A stretch of DNA of 13,238 bases from Sergeia podlipaevii (GCA_030849805.1 JASANZ010001749.1:1-13238), one strand, 5' to 3'; counted from the stretch's first letter, positions 1 through 8,716 are shown. Notes: generated by a model from the sequence alone, not told the origin. A program made the numbers and translations.

Positions 1-310
1 GAACGTATCCCTCCTTCTCTCTTCATGTGTATAAGAAAAAGAAAGAAAGATAGGGACGTACAGATAAATATAGAAGAAGAAAAGAAAAAAAAGACAAGAA
101 AAACAGAAAGCGACAATCGTAAATATATATAATAAAGAACAATAATTATAATAATTATAGTTATAACAATTATAATAATGGCATCTTACCACGATCACGA
201 TCCCTCCTCTATTTGAGTGTCAGCCTCGACGGAGAGCAAAAAAAAAAAAAGAAGAGCAGCCCCATCCAGCATTGAAGGTCCGCTTCTCCCCCCATCCCTT
301 CACCTCTTCC
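1..310. other. AT-rich 3' flank of the 226-aa gene
   Basis: No coding region is visible. The stretch starts with pyrimidine-rich sequence, passes through purine-rich DNA (about 35-115) and an AT-only block of interleaved AAT/ATT units (about 120-180), then an A12 run near 239-250. Because the adjacent gene is read leftward and ends at 311, this is most likely its 3' UTR and the start of the next intergenic region. No polyadenylation signal can be assigned, since trypanosomatids have no fixed AAUAAA rule. Confidence 0.5.
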
Positions 311-991
311 TCAAGCTCCAATGACCATCATGCGCAGCTGGCGTGCAGTGAGCACGGCCTTGTAGTTTCTTCTCTGCCTCACCAGTGATGTGGCAGCTGT
401 AGAGAGGCCGCCGCTAGAGCTTCGAGGCTCGAGGCGCCGCGCCGCGGCGGCAGTGGCGGCGGCGGTGAAAGAAGAAAAAGAAGAAGATGTAGAGGAGTTG
501 AAGGGCATCGGCAGCACCGCAGCAGGTGTCATGACGCCTTCGCGGGAGAGGCTCGTCGAGTCGTCGAGAGTTTCACCCATTGTTAATGTGACAACGGTAT
601 TATTTTTGTGATCGACTTCGCAGGTCTCCTCTCCTTCGCTCTTCACCACGCTCGCAACAGCAGCCAGCTGGGTCATAGACCGTGCCATGTGTGACGGGTT
701 AGTAGCAGTAGTAGTAGTAGTAGCGGCAGTGAAGGCAAAGGAAGGGGGGGAGGACATGTCCTTCTCTGTGATCACCCTTTGGACATCGTCGCTGGTGTAT
801 GTACTAGCACGGAGCACGTGGTCGCGCGGTAGTCCGGCAGATGGCTTGCCTACATGGTGTAGCTCTGTCTTCACCGTCCTATGTTGCTCGTTCTGCTGCT
901 GCTGGTGCTGCTGGTGGTGTTGTTGCCAAGTGTTCATAGGATTTTCGTCTGTTGCTGAGTCTCCGCACGTGATGAAAGCGTTGTGTTGCAT
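311..991 (-). CDS. Hypothetical low-complexity protein, 226 aa (Q/H-, T-, S- and A-rich)
   Basis: The reading frame is complete, ATG at 989-991 to TGA at 311-313. I do not recognise the family. Residues 23-37 are Gln/His-rich, 89-97 form a Thr/Ala run, 166-175 are Ser/Phe-rich and 177-184 are nearly all Ala. The C-terminal segment (about 203-222) is basic, with several Arg and Lys, and less repetitive; it is the part most likely to be conserved. There is no evident signal peptide or membrane helix. Met19 is an alternative start, but the first ATG sits only 60 nt from a good splice-acceptor signature at 1052-1053, which favours Met1. The gene shares its strand with the other two genes and is GC-richer than its flanks, which supports coding. 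The long homopeptides would also fit a fast-evolving, disordered regulatory protein, but that is inference. Opposite-strand frames over it are shadows caused by repetitive codons. Confidence 0.65.
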   Translation of the reverse strand: MQHNAFITCGDSATDENPMNTWQQHHQQHQQQQNEQHRTVKTELHHVGKPSAGLPRDHVLRASTYTSDDVQRVITEKDMSSPPSFAFTAATTTTTATNPSHMARSMTQLAAVASVVKSEGEETCEVDHKNNTVVTLTMGETLDDSTSLSREGVMTPAAVLPMPFNSSTSSSFSSFTAAATAAAARRLEPRSSSGGLSTAATSLVRQRRNYKAVLTARQLRMMVIGA

Positions 992-1051
992 AGAAGGGCT
1001 GTTATCGTTGTTGTTTGTTTGTTATTCTCCTTTTCCTCTTTGCTGAAGATG

Positions 1052-1108
1052 CTGCAAAAACAAACGGGAGTTGGCGGTAATAATAATGATAATAGAAAGG
1101 GAGGGAAA
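1052..1108 (-). promoter_or_regulatory. Candidate spliced-leader acceptor for the 226-aa gene
   Basis: Read on the minus strand, a 14-nt pyrimidine tract (1095-1108) is followed by an AG-free stretch, a short T-rich run (1054-1064), and the first AG at 1052-1053. This is the usual trypanosomatid arrangement for trans-splicing of the spliced leader. It would give a 5' UTR of about 60 nt ahead of the ATG at 991. It was assigned by pattern only. Confidence 0.5.
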
Positions 1109-1377
1109 CGTCCGTCCGTCCGTTAGTCCTTTTACCTGCCTTTAGCTTTTCTTCTTCCTGTTGTGGTTGTGGTTGCTGCTGTCCTTCTTCTCTTTCTTCA
1201 AGGTTTCTTCACTTGTGTGTATGTGTGTATATATATAAATGTTGGTTATATATAGATAGCAATGATATAGAAATATGTGTATATGCGTAAGAATTAAGAA
1301 AAGCTGTATTCGCCTTCTCTATCTGTTCTCCTTTCAGGATTTGTTATTATGTCGTTCACCGTTCTCCCCTACTCTCA

Positions 1378-1417
1378 ATCTATCTATCTATCTATCTAGA
1401 TAGATAGATAGATAGAT
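1378..1417. repeat. Perfect 40-bp palindrome made of TCTA / TAGA tetranucleotides
   Basis: A run of ATCT/TCTA units switches at a central CTAG (1396-1399) into a run of TAGA units. The two 20-nt arms pair perfectly from 1378 to 1417 and the first mismatch is A-A at 1377/1418. It can form a cruciform in DNA or a hairpin in RNA from either strand. Confidence 0.9.
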
Positions 1418-1552
1418 ATGGATGTGTATCTTCTCTTGGCTGGATATAGAAAGACAAAAAGATGCACCAGAGAGCAAAAGCAACGCGCAGAGGAGAAGCG
1501 AATATATATATATATATAAAGAAAGGAAATAGAAGGAGGGAAGCGCGAGATG

Positions 1553-1570
1553 GTGTGTGTGTGTGTGTGT
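1553..1570. repeat. GT dinucleotide microsatellite
   Basis: Uninterrupted GT array of nine units in the spacer; it reads as CA on the transcribed-sense (minus) strand. Confidence 0.9.
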
Positions 1571-2052
1571 ACGTGCAAAAACGTCTGACTTATGCTATCA
1601 AACTATTATAAAAAGGGGGAGGGAGATATAAAGAAAGAAAAAAAAATGATAAGATTTCTACAAAAAAAAAAATTGCAGCTTATTTATTTATTTTTCTCTC
1701 TTCTCTTCTCCCCTTTTTTTACTTTATATTGAATAGATAATCACTTCTTCTTCTTCTTCTCCAAAGATCGTTCAAGTCTCGCTCTTGAAAAAGTGCTTAT
1801 GTGCATAAAAGAGAAAATTCATAAAAGACATATATATATATATATATAGTTAAGAGCGAGCGAGCAATGTGTTTATGCAAAATACACACATACGCCAAAA
1901 AAAAGAAAAAAAAATCGTTGAATGGAGAAAAAAAAATGAAGAAGGAAAAGAAAAAAAAGGATGCAGGTAGCTAAATGACAAAAGACAATAGAAACTAAAA
2001 AAAAAAAAGTATCAACACAATACATGCAGGCCGAGTCGCTGATAGCAAAAGC

Positions 2053-2096
2053 ATATATATATATATATATATATATACGCGCATCCACACACACAC
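2053..2096. repeat. Compound AT then CA microsatellite
   Basis: A run of alternating AT (2053-2077) is followed, after a short GC-containing link, by a CA array (2086-2096). This is one of several compound dinucleotide repeats in the spacer. Confidence 0.9.
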
Positions 2097-2724
2097 ACGC
2101 ATGAGAGCGTGTGTGCATGTAATAAAGAAATTCAATTTTTTCATTGTTTTCCATAAAACACACACAAAAACTTTAAAAAATAATTGATCGATTCCTGTCC
2201 CGATCGTGCTGCTGTATTGCTATATATATTTCCTTTCCTTTTTTTCAGCCTTTAGAAGAACAGTATATATATACCAGCCCAGCGAAAGGCGCGCGTACAT
2301 ATATGCTCGGAGAATGTGAAACAAAGAAGATAGAGAGAGGCGCACACGTTCAAGCGTTGGTTTTTTCTGCTGCTCTTTTTCTTCTTCTCGTTACCACTGA
2401 CAACAAAAAGACTCCCAGTCCACCCAGAGTATGAGATGGAGTGTGCGTGCATTTGATGAAGCAGGTGTGCATTGACATATTTGCTGTCAGTGAGCACTTA
2501 AAAAAAAAATCTTCTTATTCTCTCTCCTCATCAACACACACACACACACCGTTTTTCTTCTTCCTCTTCCCTCTCCTTCTACACAGAATTGATGAAGCAC
2601 AGTTAACTTCGGATAGCATAATCTGAAATGTATCTACCTCTCTCTCTCTCATCCCACCCATTGCGTGCACGTGTGTGTATGTGTTCTGCGTGTTTGTGTG
2701 TACGCATATTCACTGCGTATTATT

Positions 2725-2762
2725 CTCGTCTCGTCTCGTCTCTCTCTCTCTCTCTCTCTCTC
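2725..2762. repeat. CTCGT pentamer array running into a CT microsatellite
   Basis: Three CTCGT units (2725-2739) run directly into about eleven CT units (2740-2762). The pentamers look like the source or a degenerate edge of the CT array. On the minus strand this is purine, so it is not a splicing tract for leftward transcripts. Confidence 0.85.
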
Positions 2763-3545
2763 CTTTTTTCTTTCATGGCAGACAATACAAAGGATAATAA
2801 TAATAATAAATATTATTTTTATAAGAGAGAGAGAATGCGTTAAAATGATATCGAGCACACTTTCGTAGCGATAAAAAAGAGCAAAAAACAAGAGCAAATA
2901 AAAAAATAGATTTTTTTAAAAAATACGTGAATGGTGCGCTGATTCCACACATCTACAGAAACACCCACGATCAATCAAGCAGCTCAAGACTTTTGTTTCT
3001 TGCTGTTGTGATAGCTTCTTCCTCCTTCATTAAATTAGATGATACCTACAGTTATGTCTGTTTTCTTCCTTATTATTATTATTATCATTGTTTTCCCTCT
3101 TTCTTTCTTCTTGAAAGAAAAAAGAAAGTAAATAATTTTACAAAAAAAAAGGGATAAATGAGAGAGGCACCGCTCAAGTACTACAAAAGGGCAAAAAATC
3201 AGAAAAGTATATTTCTTCTTTGTCTTTTCATTTTGTTGTTGTTGTTGTAAAAAAAAAAAAAGACTTAGTGAACAGAAAAAAAAAAAACCACAAAAGCAAT
3301 TTTAAACATATATATATCATTATCTCCCACCAGAGTTATTCCCCCTTCTTGCATATTCGTTTTCTACACGCAGTCCCCATTATGTATGAGAGAGAGCACA
3401 TAATCTATTTTCTTTATAAAGCTGATTGAAACAAGGGTTATGTATAAGACACCTTTTTCAATCAAAAGAAAGAAAAAAGAAAAAAAAACTTTTAAAAGAA
3501 AGGATAAACATACGACGACAAAGAAAACGATTCAACATATATACA

Positions 3546-3686
3546 TTAGCTCCTATAAATCAACTCCGTCCTCGTTGTCGTTGCCCTTGTTGCCTTTCTT
3601 TCTTTTCGTTGAGTCGTGCTGCTTCTTCCCACTTCGTCTCCACAGGGAAGCACTTGACAGTAGATAATCATTAATAGTACTGGCAT
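3546..3686 (-). CDS. Weak candidate small ORF, 46 aa
   Basis: An ATG (3684-3686) to TAA (3546-3548) frame lies in an island of sequence that is clearly less repetitive than its surroundings. On the minus strand a pyrimidine tract (about 3711-3750) is followed by an AG at 3703-3704, which would leave a 16-nt leader. The peptide starts hydrophobic (Met-Pro-Val-Leu-Leu) and is Thr/Arg/Lys-rich in its second half. I recognise no family. The next frame over the same island (stop at 3553) encodes a hydrophilic Asn/Asp/Lys-rich stretch that looks equally protein-like but has no ATG, so the island could instead be a decayed gene end. Short frames of this size arise often by chance. Confidence 0.15.
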   Translation of the reverse strand: MPVLLMIIYCQVLPCGDEVGRSSTTQRKERKATRATTTRTELIYRS

Positions 3687-4507
3687 TTGATATAACAATG
3701 TGCTTGGCAAGGCAAGCAAGAAGGGAAAAAAAAATCGGAGGATAGAGAAAGCACACACGCACACACAGAGAGAGAGTTGCACACCCAAAGACGCGTAGGT
3801 GCCTGTTGCTCAAGCAGTAAACACACAGACAATGATGGATATAAATACAAAATAATATGGATGTCCTCCTTTCCTTTTCTGTAATTCATTTAAGCAAATA
3901 GAAGTGTATAATTTTTTTTAAAAAAAAGACGAGGAAGACCAACCAGGAGAGAAGTGAGAAAGGAAAAAAAAAAAGAGAGAGAGAGCTCCGTCTCAATTAT
4001 TTTGAATTTTGATTCATGTAATTGCACAGAGAGAGGGGGGGGGGGCAGAAGGTGTACAAGCCTACGCACGCACACACACAGGCAAACAAGCAGATTTTTT
4101 TTCTTTTTAAGCAACACCACTATTGATTTCGTTACTCTTTATTCCAAATGGAAACTGGCGTGTGGATGCCTTCTTTTGTAAACTGTTGCTTCGATAATAA
4201 TCATAATAAAGTATGATAGAATTATTTTAAAAAAAGAACAAAACGGTTGAACGCACATCGTAAACCAAAATAAAAAGAGACTCTTCTTAATACTATCCTC
4301 TTCAACTCTTCTTAGTTTTTTTTTTTTTCTATCTCCCTTCCTCTCTTGCCCTCACTTACTAACACATTATGAACAATAAGAATTTTAAAAAAGAAAAAAA
4401 AAATAGAGGTACTAGATGCAACGCTTCGCTGCTTTATTTAAGTCACAGGCACACGCTTACAACACATATGTAACACGCACGTTGTTTTTTTTTTTCTTCT
4501 TTCTGAA

Positions 4508-4547
4508 ATTATTATTATTATTATTATTATTATTTTTTTTTTTTTTT
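4508..4547. repeat. ATT trinucleotide array followed by T15
   Basis: About eight ATT units (4508-4533) run into an uninterrupted T run (4533-4547). It lies in a 300-bp cluster of long homopolymers (T11, T15, A20, T16) between 4485 and 4759. Confidence 0.9.
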
Positions 4548-4652
4548 AATCCCTCGTTTTCATTTAAAATACCGCAAATTAAGTGTCGCTGCCAAATATA
4601 TATATATATATATGTGTAAGCCAGCACACACTCATGTGCTCTGCAGAGATTT

Positions 4653-4720
4653 AAAAAAAAAAAAAAAAAAAAGAACATTATAAGCGCGCCAAAACACGTA
4701 AGTCTTTTTTTTTTTTTTTT
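4653..4720. repeat. A20 and T16 runs in inverted orientation
   Basis: An A20 run (4653-4672) and a T16 run (4705-4720) flank a 32-nt GC-containing segment. In RNA from either strand they could pair as a 16-bp A-U stem. Confidence 0.7.
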
Positions 4721-5303
4721 CAAAAAGGGAAATGATTTATTTATTTTTTTAAAAAAAAAGTGCCTCAATAAGAAAAAAAAATACTGATTTATTTCTCTCG
4801 TTTAAAAAAAGGAAAGCTTTACACACACACAGAGTAGCAAAAAATAAAAGACCGGAAAAATATATAAGAAAGAATTATAAAATAACGTGTGTGTGTCTCA
4901 CGTAACGGTCACAGCCATAACAACAAGTAAACAGAAAAAAAAAAATTAATGAAATAGAAGAGAAGAAAGCACACGTCGGTATCCACATCTAAAAAAAATG
5001 CATAACAGAACAAAAAAAAAAAAAGATTCACAAAACAAAATGAAAAAAAAAAATATGGGTTAGAAAGAGAAAAGAGCTAGGCCTGTGCAACCTTATCGTC
5101 TTGATGCACCACTCCTTTTCTCTTATCATCTTATATATATCAAAATGGGGCCTTTTTTCCTCAGCTTCCTGCAAAACTGTAAATAGCAATAATAACAATA
5201 ATAAAAGATGTCCAATGTGTGTATGTATGTATATACTCTTCTTCTTCCCCTTTCGTAATTCCCCTTTTATTTTAGAAGAAAAAAAGGGAAACCTTTGTTC
5301 TCG

Positions 5304-5324
5304 TAATAATAATAATAATAATAA
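5304..5324. repeat. AAT trinucleotide microsatellite
   Basis: Seven uninterrupted TAA/AAT units in the spacer. Confidence 0.9.
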
Positions 5325-5472
5325 GAGAAGAAACAAACAAAAAAAAAGATGCAAACACCAACTTTTTCTCTCTCTCTCTTTCTTTCGCCCTTTCGAGAAA
5401 CAAAATGAGGAAAGAGAAATAATAAAGCAGCGAGAAGGAAGCATTCAAGAGGTATATAGCTGGAGTACCGAT

Positions 5473-5494
5473 TATATATATATATATATATATA
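5473..5494. repeat. AT dinucleotide microsatellite
   Basis: Eleven uninterrupted alternating AT units in the spacer. Confidence 0.9.
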
Positions 5495-6265
5495 CCCACA
5501 TACAATTGTGTTGAATAGAAGTGATTCTTTTCCTTTCTTCCTTCTTGTAAAATCACTTCTTCATAAGGCACATGCATATATATGTGTGTGTATGCGTGTA
5601 ACATCACTCATATAAAAGAAAAGAAAAGCATCAGTACGTCATCCTGTGACGTCGCTCGTTCCCTCTCTCTCTCTCGCAAGTACTGTTAAATATATATATA
5701 TTCGTTCTCAAGTCTCTTTCACATACTTTTCTCAGAAACGGCCAAAAAAAAAATGTTAAACGTTAAAAAAAAAAGGATTTACACTCCAAAAAAAAAAATC
5801 ATAAAGATAGCTAACCTTGTCCCTCTTCCTTCTTTGATAATCTATATGTATAAGTTCATCGTTGATTTTTCACGTGATTCAGAAAGACAGAGGAAAAAAA
5901 AAAGGTTAGCGAAATAACACAAAGAGAGAGAGAGAGGAAGGGACTGTATTCATCTTCATCTTCTTCTTGCTATCTGTTGCTCGTCAAACAAAAAAAATAC
6001 AGGAAATGCTTCCTCCAACTCTCTCTCTCTCTCTTCAATTCTGATTTCATTTTGCTCAATATAGAAAAAAAAGACTAAAAAAAAAAAGGAAACGTGCTTT
6101 CAATCACTTTCTCCTCTCCGTCCTTAAGCCTAAATTGAATCATATATATATACGTAATACCATTCGTGTCGTTATACAAAAAAAAATTTCAACTAGTGAG
6201 CACATCAACAACACAATGTATTGTTGAAGCCGTCGTTTCTAAATTATATATGCGTCGTCATATAG

Positions 6266-6301
6266 CTTTCGAGAGGGAGGAGAGAAGGGGAGGAGAGAAG
6301 G
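6266..6301 (-). promoter_or_regulatory. Orphan splice-acceptor-like tract (31-nt pyrimidine run on minus strand)
   Basis: Positions 6271-6301 are entirely purine on the plus strand, so they form a 31-nt pyrimidine tract on the transcribed-sense strand. An AG follows almost directly (6266-6267). The signature is as strong as those in front of the real genes, but the ATGs just downstream open frames of only about 5 and 10 codons. It may be unused, or may process a non-coding transcript. Confidence 0.25.
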
Positions 6302-7159
6302 TTACACTAGTTAAAATACTGAGAAGTAGCCAAGACGGTAAAACTGCATATAAATGAAGGCTTTAAATAGAAAAAATATTAATAATTGGTGGATGTGAAA
6401 GGAATGAAAGTACAGAAGGAAGAGAGAAAAAAAAAACATATTTGAAAAGAAAAGGATAAAAAAAAGAGAGTGAAACGACATGAAGCAACAAAAAATAAGA
6501 GAGATAAATATATAGCGGCCAAATTGCGAACGGGGGATATACGTGGCTAATGCTTCTCTTAGATGCATTGAATATGCACATCTCAGTATTTGCTTTATCT
6601 TCCTTCTCCTCAGTTGCAATATATATATATAATCTTCAATATATAACATTTAAAGAAGAAAAATGAAAAACCCGACACTGTTGCTTATTCTTTTTTTTTT
6701 CTTCTACAGATGTTGATTTTGTATAACAACAAAAAACTATACACAGAGTGAAGTGCTCGCACATATTGAGAAAACTGTATATTAAAAGACACTTACTTTA
6801 TTTATTCTTCATTTCCTATTCAAGCAACTTTAAAAAAAAAATATTCAGAGAATAATGCTAATAGTAATGATAATAATCATAATCATAATAAAGAGCGAAA
6901 AGAAGGGCACTACAGCAAACAATTAAAGAAAAAGTTAAAAGATAAAAGAAAAAAAAAATGGGTGAGAGAGACTTATATAATCACAAAAAAAAAGACACAC
7001 ACACACACGCAGCAAACTAACATAGAAACAATTTTTTCAAAAAAAAAAATGGAGTGAGAGAGAAAGAAAGAAGTATAATACCACCTTTAAGAGAGATAAT
7101 ATATTTTCTTCTCTTCCTCCTCGCTCGCTCTCTACCTCTCTCTGTCACACACACACACC

Positions 7160-8716
7160 CTAGAGCAGCAGTAGCTCCACTGCCTTCATGGCGGCAGTAC
7201 ATCTTCTTCTTCTTCTCTCCCAGTCACTCTGATTGCGGTATGCCGGACTTGGCTCCAGCCTTGTGCGCGGGCCACCCCGTAATACCAGTGGATGAGGAAG
7301 CGTCTCGACGGCACATGGACGCGCGTTGGTGGTGCCTTTGAATGGAGGTGAGTTCTTGCCTTGCTTTGTCAAAATCGCCTCTTGGCTATCCTTGTCCAAC
7401 GCGCAGGTCGCCTCGGCAGTCATACAGTCCATCGTTAGTGGTATTGCCCTCCTCACAGCACCCTCTCTCTCTTCGCATCCATGAAAGCACTCAGACGTGA
7501 CCGCCACAGTGTGATTCTCCATTGCTCCCTTCGCTGCCGCCGCCGCCCCCTCCCCCTCCTCATATCCCCGCAACGCACTCATGTTAATGATATCCGAGTC
7601 CGAGAGGGCAATGCCGTCCTTAGAAACAAAAAATAGAAACAATGACGTCTCTCGCGGCGAGGTTGGGGGTACACCCAGGTGACTGTCACCCAGTGCAGCG
7701 GCTCCTGCTGCACCACCACCTGTGATAGCGTCTTCTGCCTCTTGAGCAGCAACAACAGCAACATCGTTAAGAGAAGAATTGACACTGGCGGCATCCTCTC
7801 CCACCTCGCTCTTGCTGCTGTCTCCCGGTCTTTCCCCTCCCTTTCTCTCTTCGCCTGTATCGTGCGTGTCTGCTAATGTCGCATGGGCATTGACGGAGCT
7901 CAGCAAGATAGATGCAAGAGGCCGCTGCTGCCGCCGCTCGTCCATCAGTAGCTCCAACATCGTCGTCGTCGCTCCTATCCCCATAGTAATAGTAGTAGTC
8001 GTAGTACTCATCGCTGCTGCCGCTGTCGCGGCTGCGCTTGAAGTAGCTGTTGTCATGGTAGGCCCAGTGCTAACCCCCATCGCAGTAGAGCTCGTGCTGT
8101 ACGTCCCCGTCTCTCCAGAGTAACACGCAGGAGAGGAGCACTGAGAAACGAGCCTCATAGCAGCGGCGGGGATGCTGTTGTTGTTGTTGTTCGCGGTGCT
8201 GGCGCTGTTGTCTCCGGTCCTGCACAGAGTTAATGTCGATGTGCTTGAAGCAGCGGTCGCGGCGATGGCGGCAGGTGTGATCCCAGAGCCTTCCGTATAA
8301 GCCTCCAAACTGATTCGGTTGCTCGTGTTGCTCGTCATCATTGGGGGGGTTGCTGTGGTCAGAGGAATAGTGTCGGGAAGCTCCGGTAGTAATGCAGCCG
8401 GATCGCAATACCACATGGTGGTGCTGCTTCTGCTGCCGCCGTTATGGAGGATGCAACACGCCGCAGGTTGGTGCCATGAGAGAGAGCTATCAACATCAAG
8501 TCTCACACGGCCGTTGGAAGAGGCGGCCGCCGCGGGCACGGAGCAGAGGTCGATGATATTCAGTGGCACTGGTCGTCCAGCATCACGCTTAGATAGAAGT
8601 GGAGAGTGACGAGGGTGTGGTGAGGTATGTGCTGCTGCTGCTGCCGTTGCAAAGGTGGCCGGAGTGAAGCAGGCGGCGCCTGTAGCGTGAGGAGAAACCT
8701 GGTGTGGCTCCTGCAT
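7160..8716 (-). CDS. Hypothetical Ala/Thr/Ser-rich protein, 518 aa
   Basis: An open frame of 518 codons runs from ATG at 8714-8716 to TAG at 7160-7162. The frame stays open upstream to 8815 but the codon there is TTG, and the upstream part translates a CT/AT microsatellite, so the first in-frame ATG is the sensible start. I do not recognise the family. Features by residue: an Ala run at 25-29, an Asn5 run at 176-180, a long Ala/Thr/Met low-complexity block at 227-252, an acidic and Gly-rich segment at about 287-310, a short hydrophobic stretch (Leu-Phe-Leu-Phe-Phe) at 359-363, another Ala5 at 391-395, and a basic Arg5 cluster at 501-505 near the C-terminus. No signal peptide is evident; the hydrophobic stretch is too short for a confident membrane helix. 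GC content well above the flanks and same-strand neighbours support coding. Opposite-strand frames up to 114 aa are shadows. It may be largely disordered. Confidence 0.75.
   Translation of the reverse strand: MQEPHQVSPHATGAACFTPATFATAAAAAHTSPHPRHSPLLSKRDAGRPVPLNIIDLCSVPAAAASSNGRVRLDVDSSLSWHQPAACCILHNGGSRSSTTMWYCDPAALLPELPDTIPLTTATPPMMTSNTSNRISLEAYTEGSGITPAAIAATAASSTSTLTLCRTGDNSASTANNNNNSIPAAAMRLVSQCSSPACYSGETGTYSTSSTAMGVSTGPTMTTATSSAAATAAAAMSTTTTTITMGIGATTTMLELLMDERRQQRPLASILLSSVNAHATLADTHDTGEERKGGERPGDSSKSEVGEDAASVNSSLNDVAVVAAQEAEDAITGGGAAGAAALGDSHLGVPPTSPRETSLFLFFVSKDGIALSDSDIINMSALRGYEEGEGAAAAAKGAMENHTVAVTSECFHGCEEREGAVRRAIPLTMDCMTAEATCALDKDSQEAILTKQGKNSPPFKGTTNARPCAVETLPHPLVLRGGPRTRLEPSPAYRNQSDWERRRRRCTAAMKAVELLLL

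Larger units (their letters stand above)
1109..3545. other. Non-coding spacer, left part: microsatellite-saturated
   Basis: No convincing gene is present. The stretch holds a short CGTC tetranucleotide array (1109-1122), a 40-bp TCTA/TAGA palindrome (1378-1417), AT runs (1502-1518, 1830-1848, 2053-2077), GT/CA runs (1553-1570, 2086-2096), CTT repeats (about 1743-1760), CTCGT and CT arrays (2725-2762), AAT repeats (about 2794-2810), many A8-A12 runs and one T7A6 dyad (2911-2923). The open frames here translate to homopolymeric or repeat-derived peptides and often begin at non-ATG codons. Since the flanking genes are read leftward, it is probably long 3' UTR of the 518-aa gene plus intergenic DNA. 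Confidence 0.6.
3705..7159. other. Non-coding spacer, right part: homopolymers, microsatellites, 3' flank of the 518-aa gene
   Basis: No long gene is visible. Notable contents are GA arrays (3974-3984), a G11 run (4035-4045), T8A8 and T7A9 dyads (3912-3927, 4744-4759), T11 (4485-4495), an ATT array (4508-4533) running into T15, an AT run (4596-4613), A20 (4653-4672), T16 (4705-4720), an AAT array (5304-5324), an AT run (5473-5494), CT runs near 5368, 5662 and 6020, and a 31-nt purine tract (6271-6301). A few complex islands (about 4135-4190 and 6510-6600) carry no convincing ORF. The part nearest 7159 must include the 3' UTR of the leftward 518-aa gene. Confidence 0.6.

Noticed and set aside
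1768..1790. A GTTCAAGTC string resembling a tRNA B-box
   Set aside because: No A-box at the right distance and no cloverleaf arms; the upstream sequence is CTT repeat.
2252..2497. 81-codon minus-strand frame
   Set aside because: It begins at GTG; the first in-frame ATG leaves 66 codons, partly from Lys/Phe runs and AT repeats. The only acceptor-like support is a T10 run, which is common here.
2586..2628. TGATGA followed by CTGA, like C and D boxes of a snoRNA
   Set aside because: The spacing is under 30 nt, too short for a C/D snoRNA, there is no terminal stem, and I see no internal C'/D' boxes.
5028..5444. 138-codon minus-strand frame, and the overlapping plus-strand frame of similar size
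   Set aside because: The peptides are mainly Leu, Ile, Phe, Lys and Arg-Glu runs translated from AAT, CT and A-run repeats. Open frames on both strands here reflect repeats, not coding.
6166..6357. 63-codon plus-strand frame with fairly mixed composition
   Set aside because: It starts at GTG, is on the strand opposite to all genes, and no plus-strand splice-acceptor arrangement precedes it closely.
6311..6649. 112-codon and overlapping 72-codon minus-strand frames
   Set aside because: They have a short complex segment but mostly Phe/Leu/Ser from T-rich sequence, with no pyrimidine tract directly upstream and two frames equally open.
7779..8123. 114-codon plus-strand frame inside the 518-aa gene
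   Set aside because: It is a shadow of the Ala/Thr/Ser codon repeats of the minus-strand gene.
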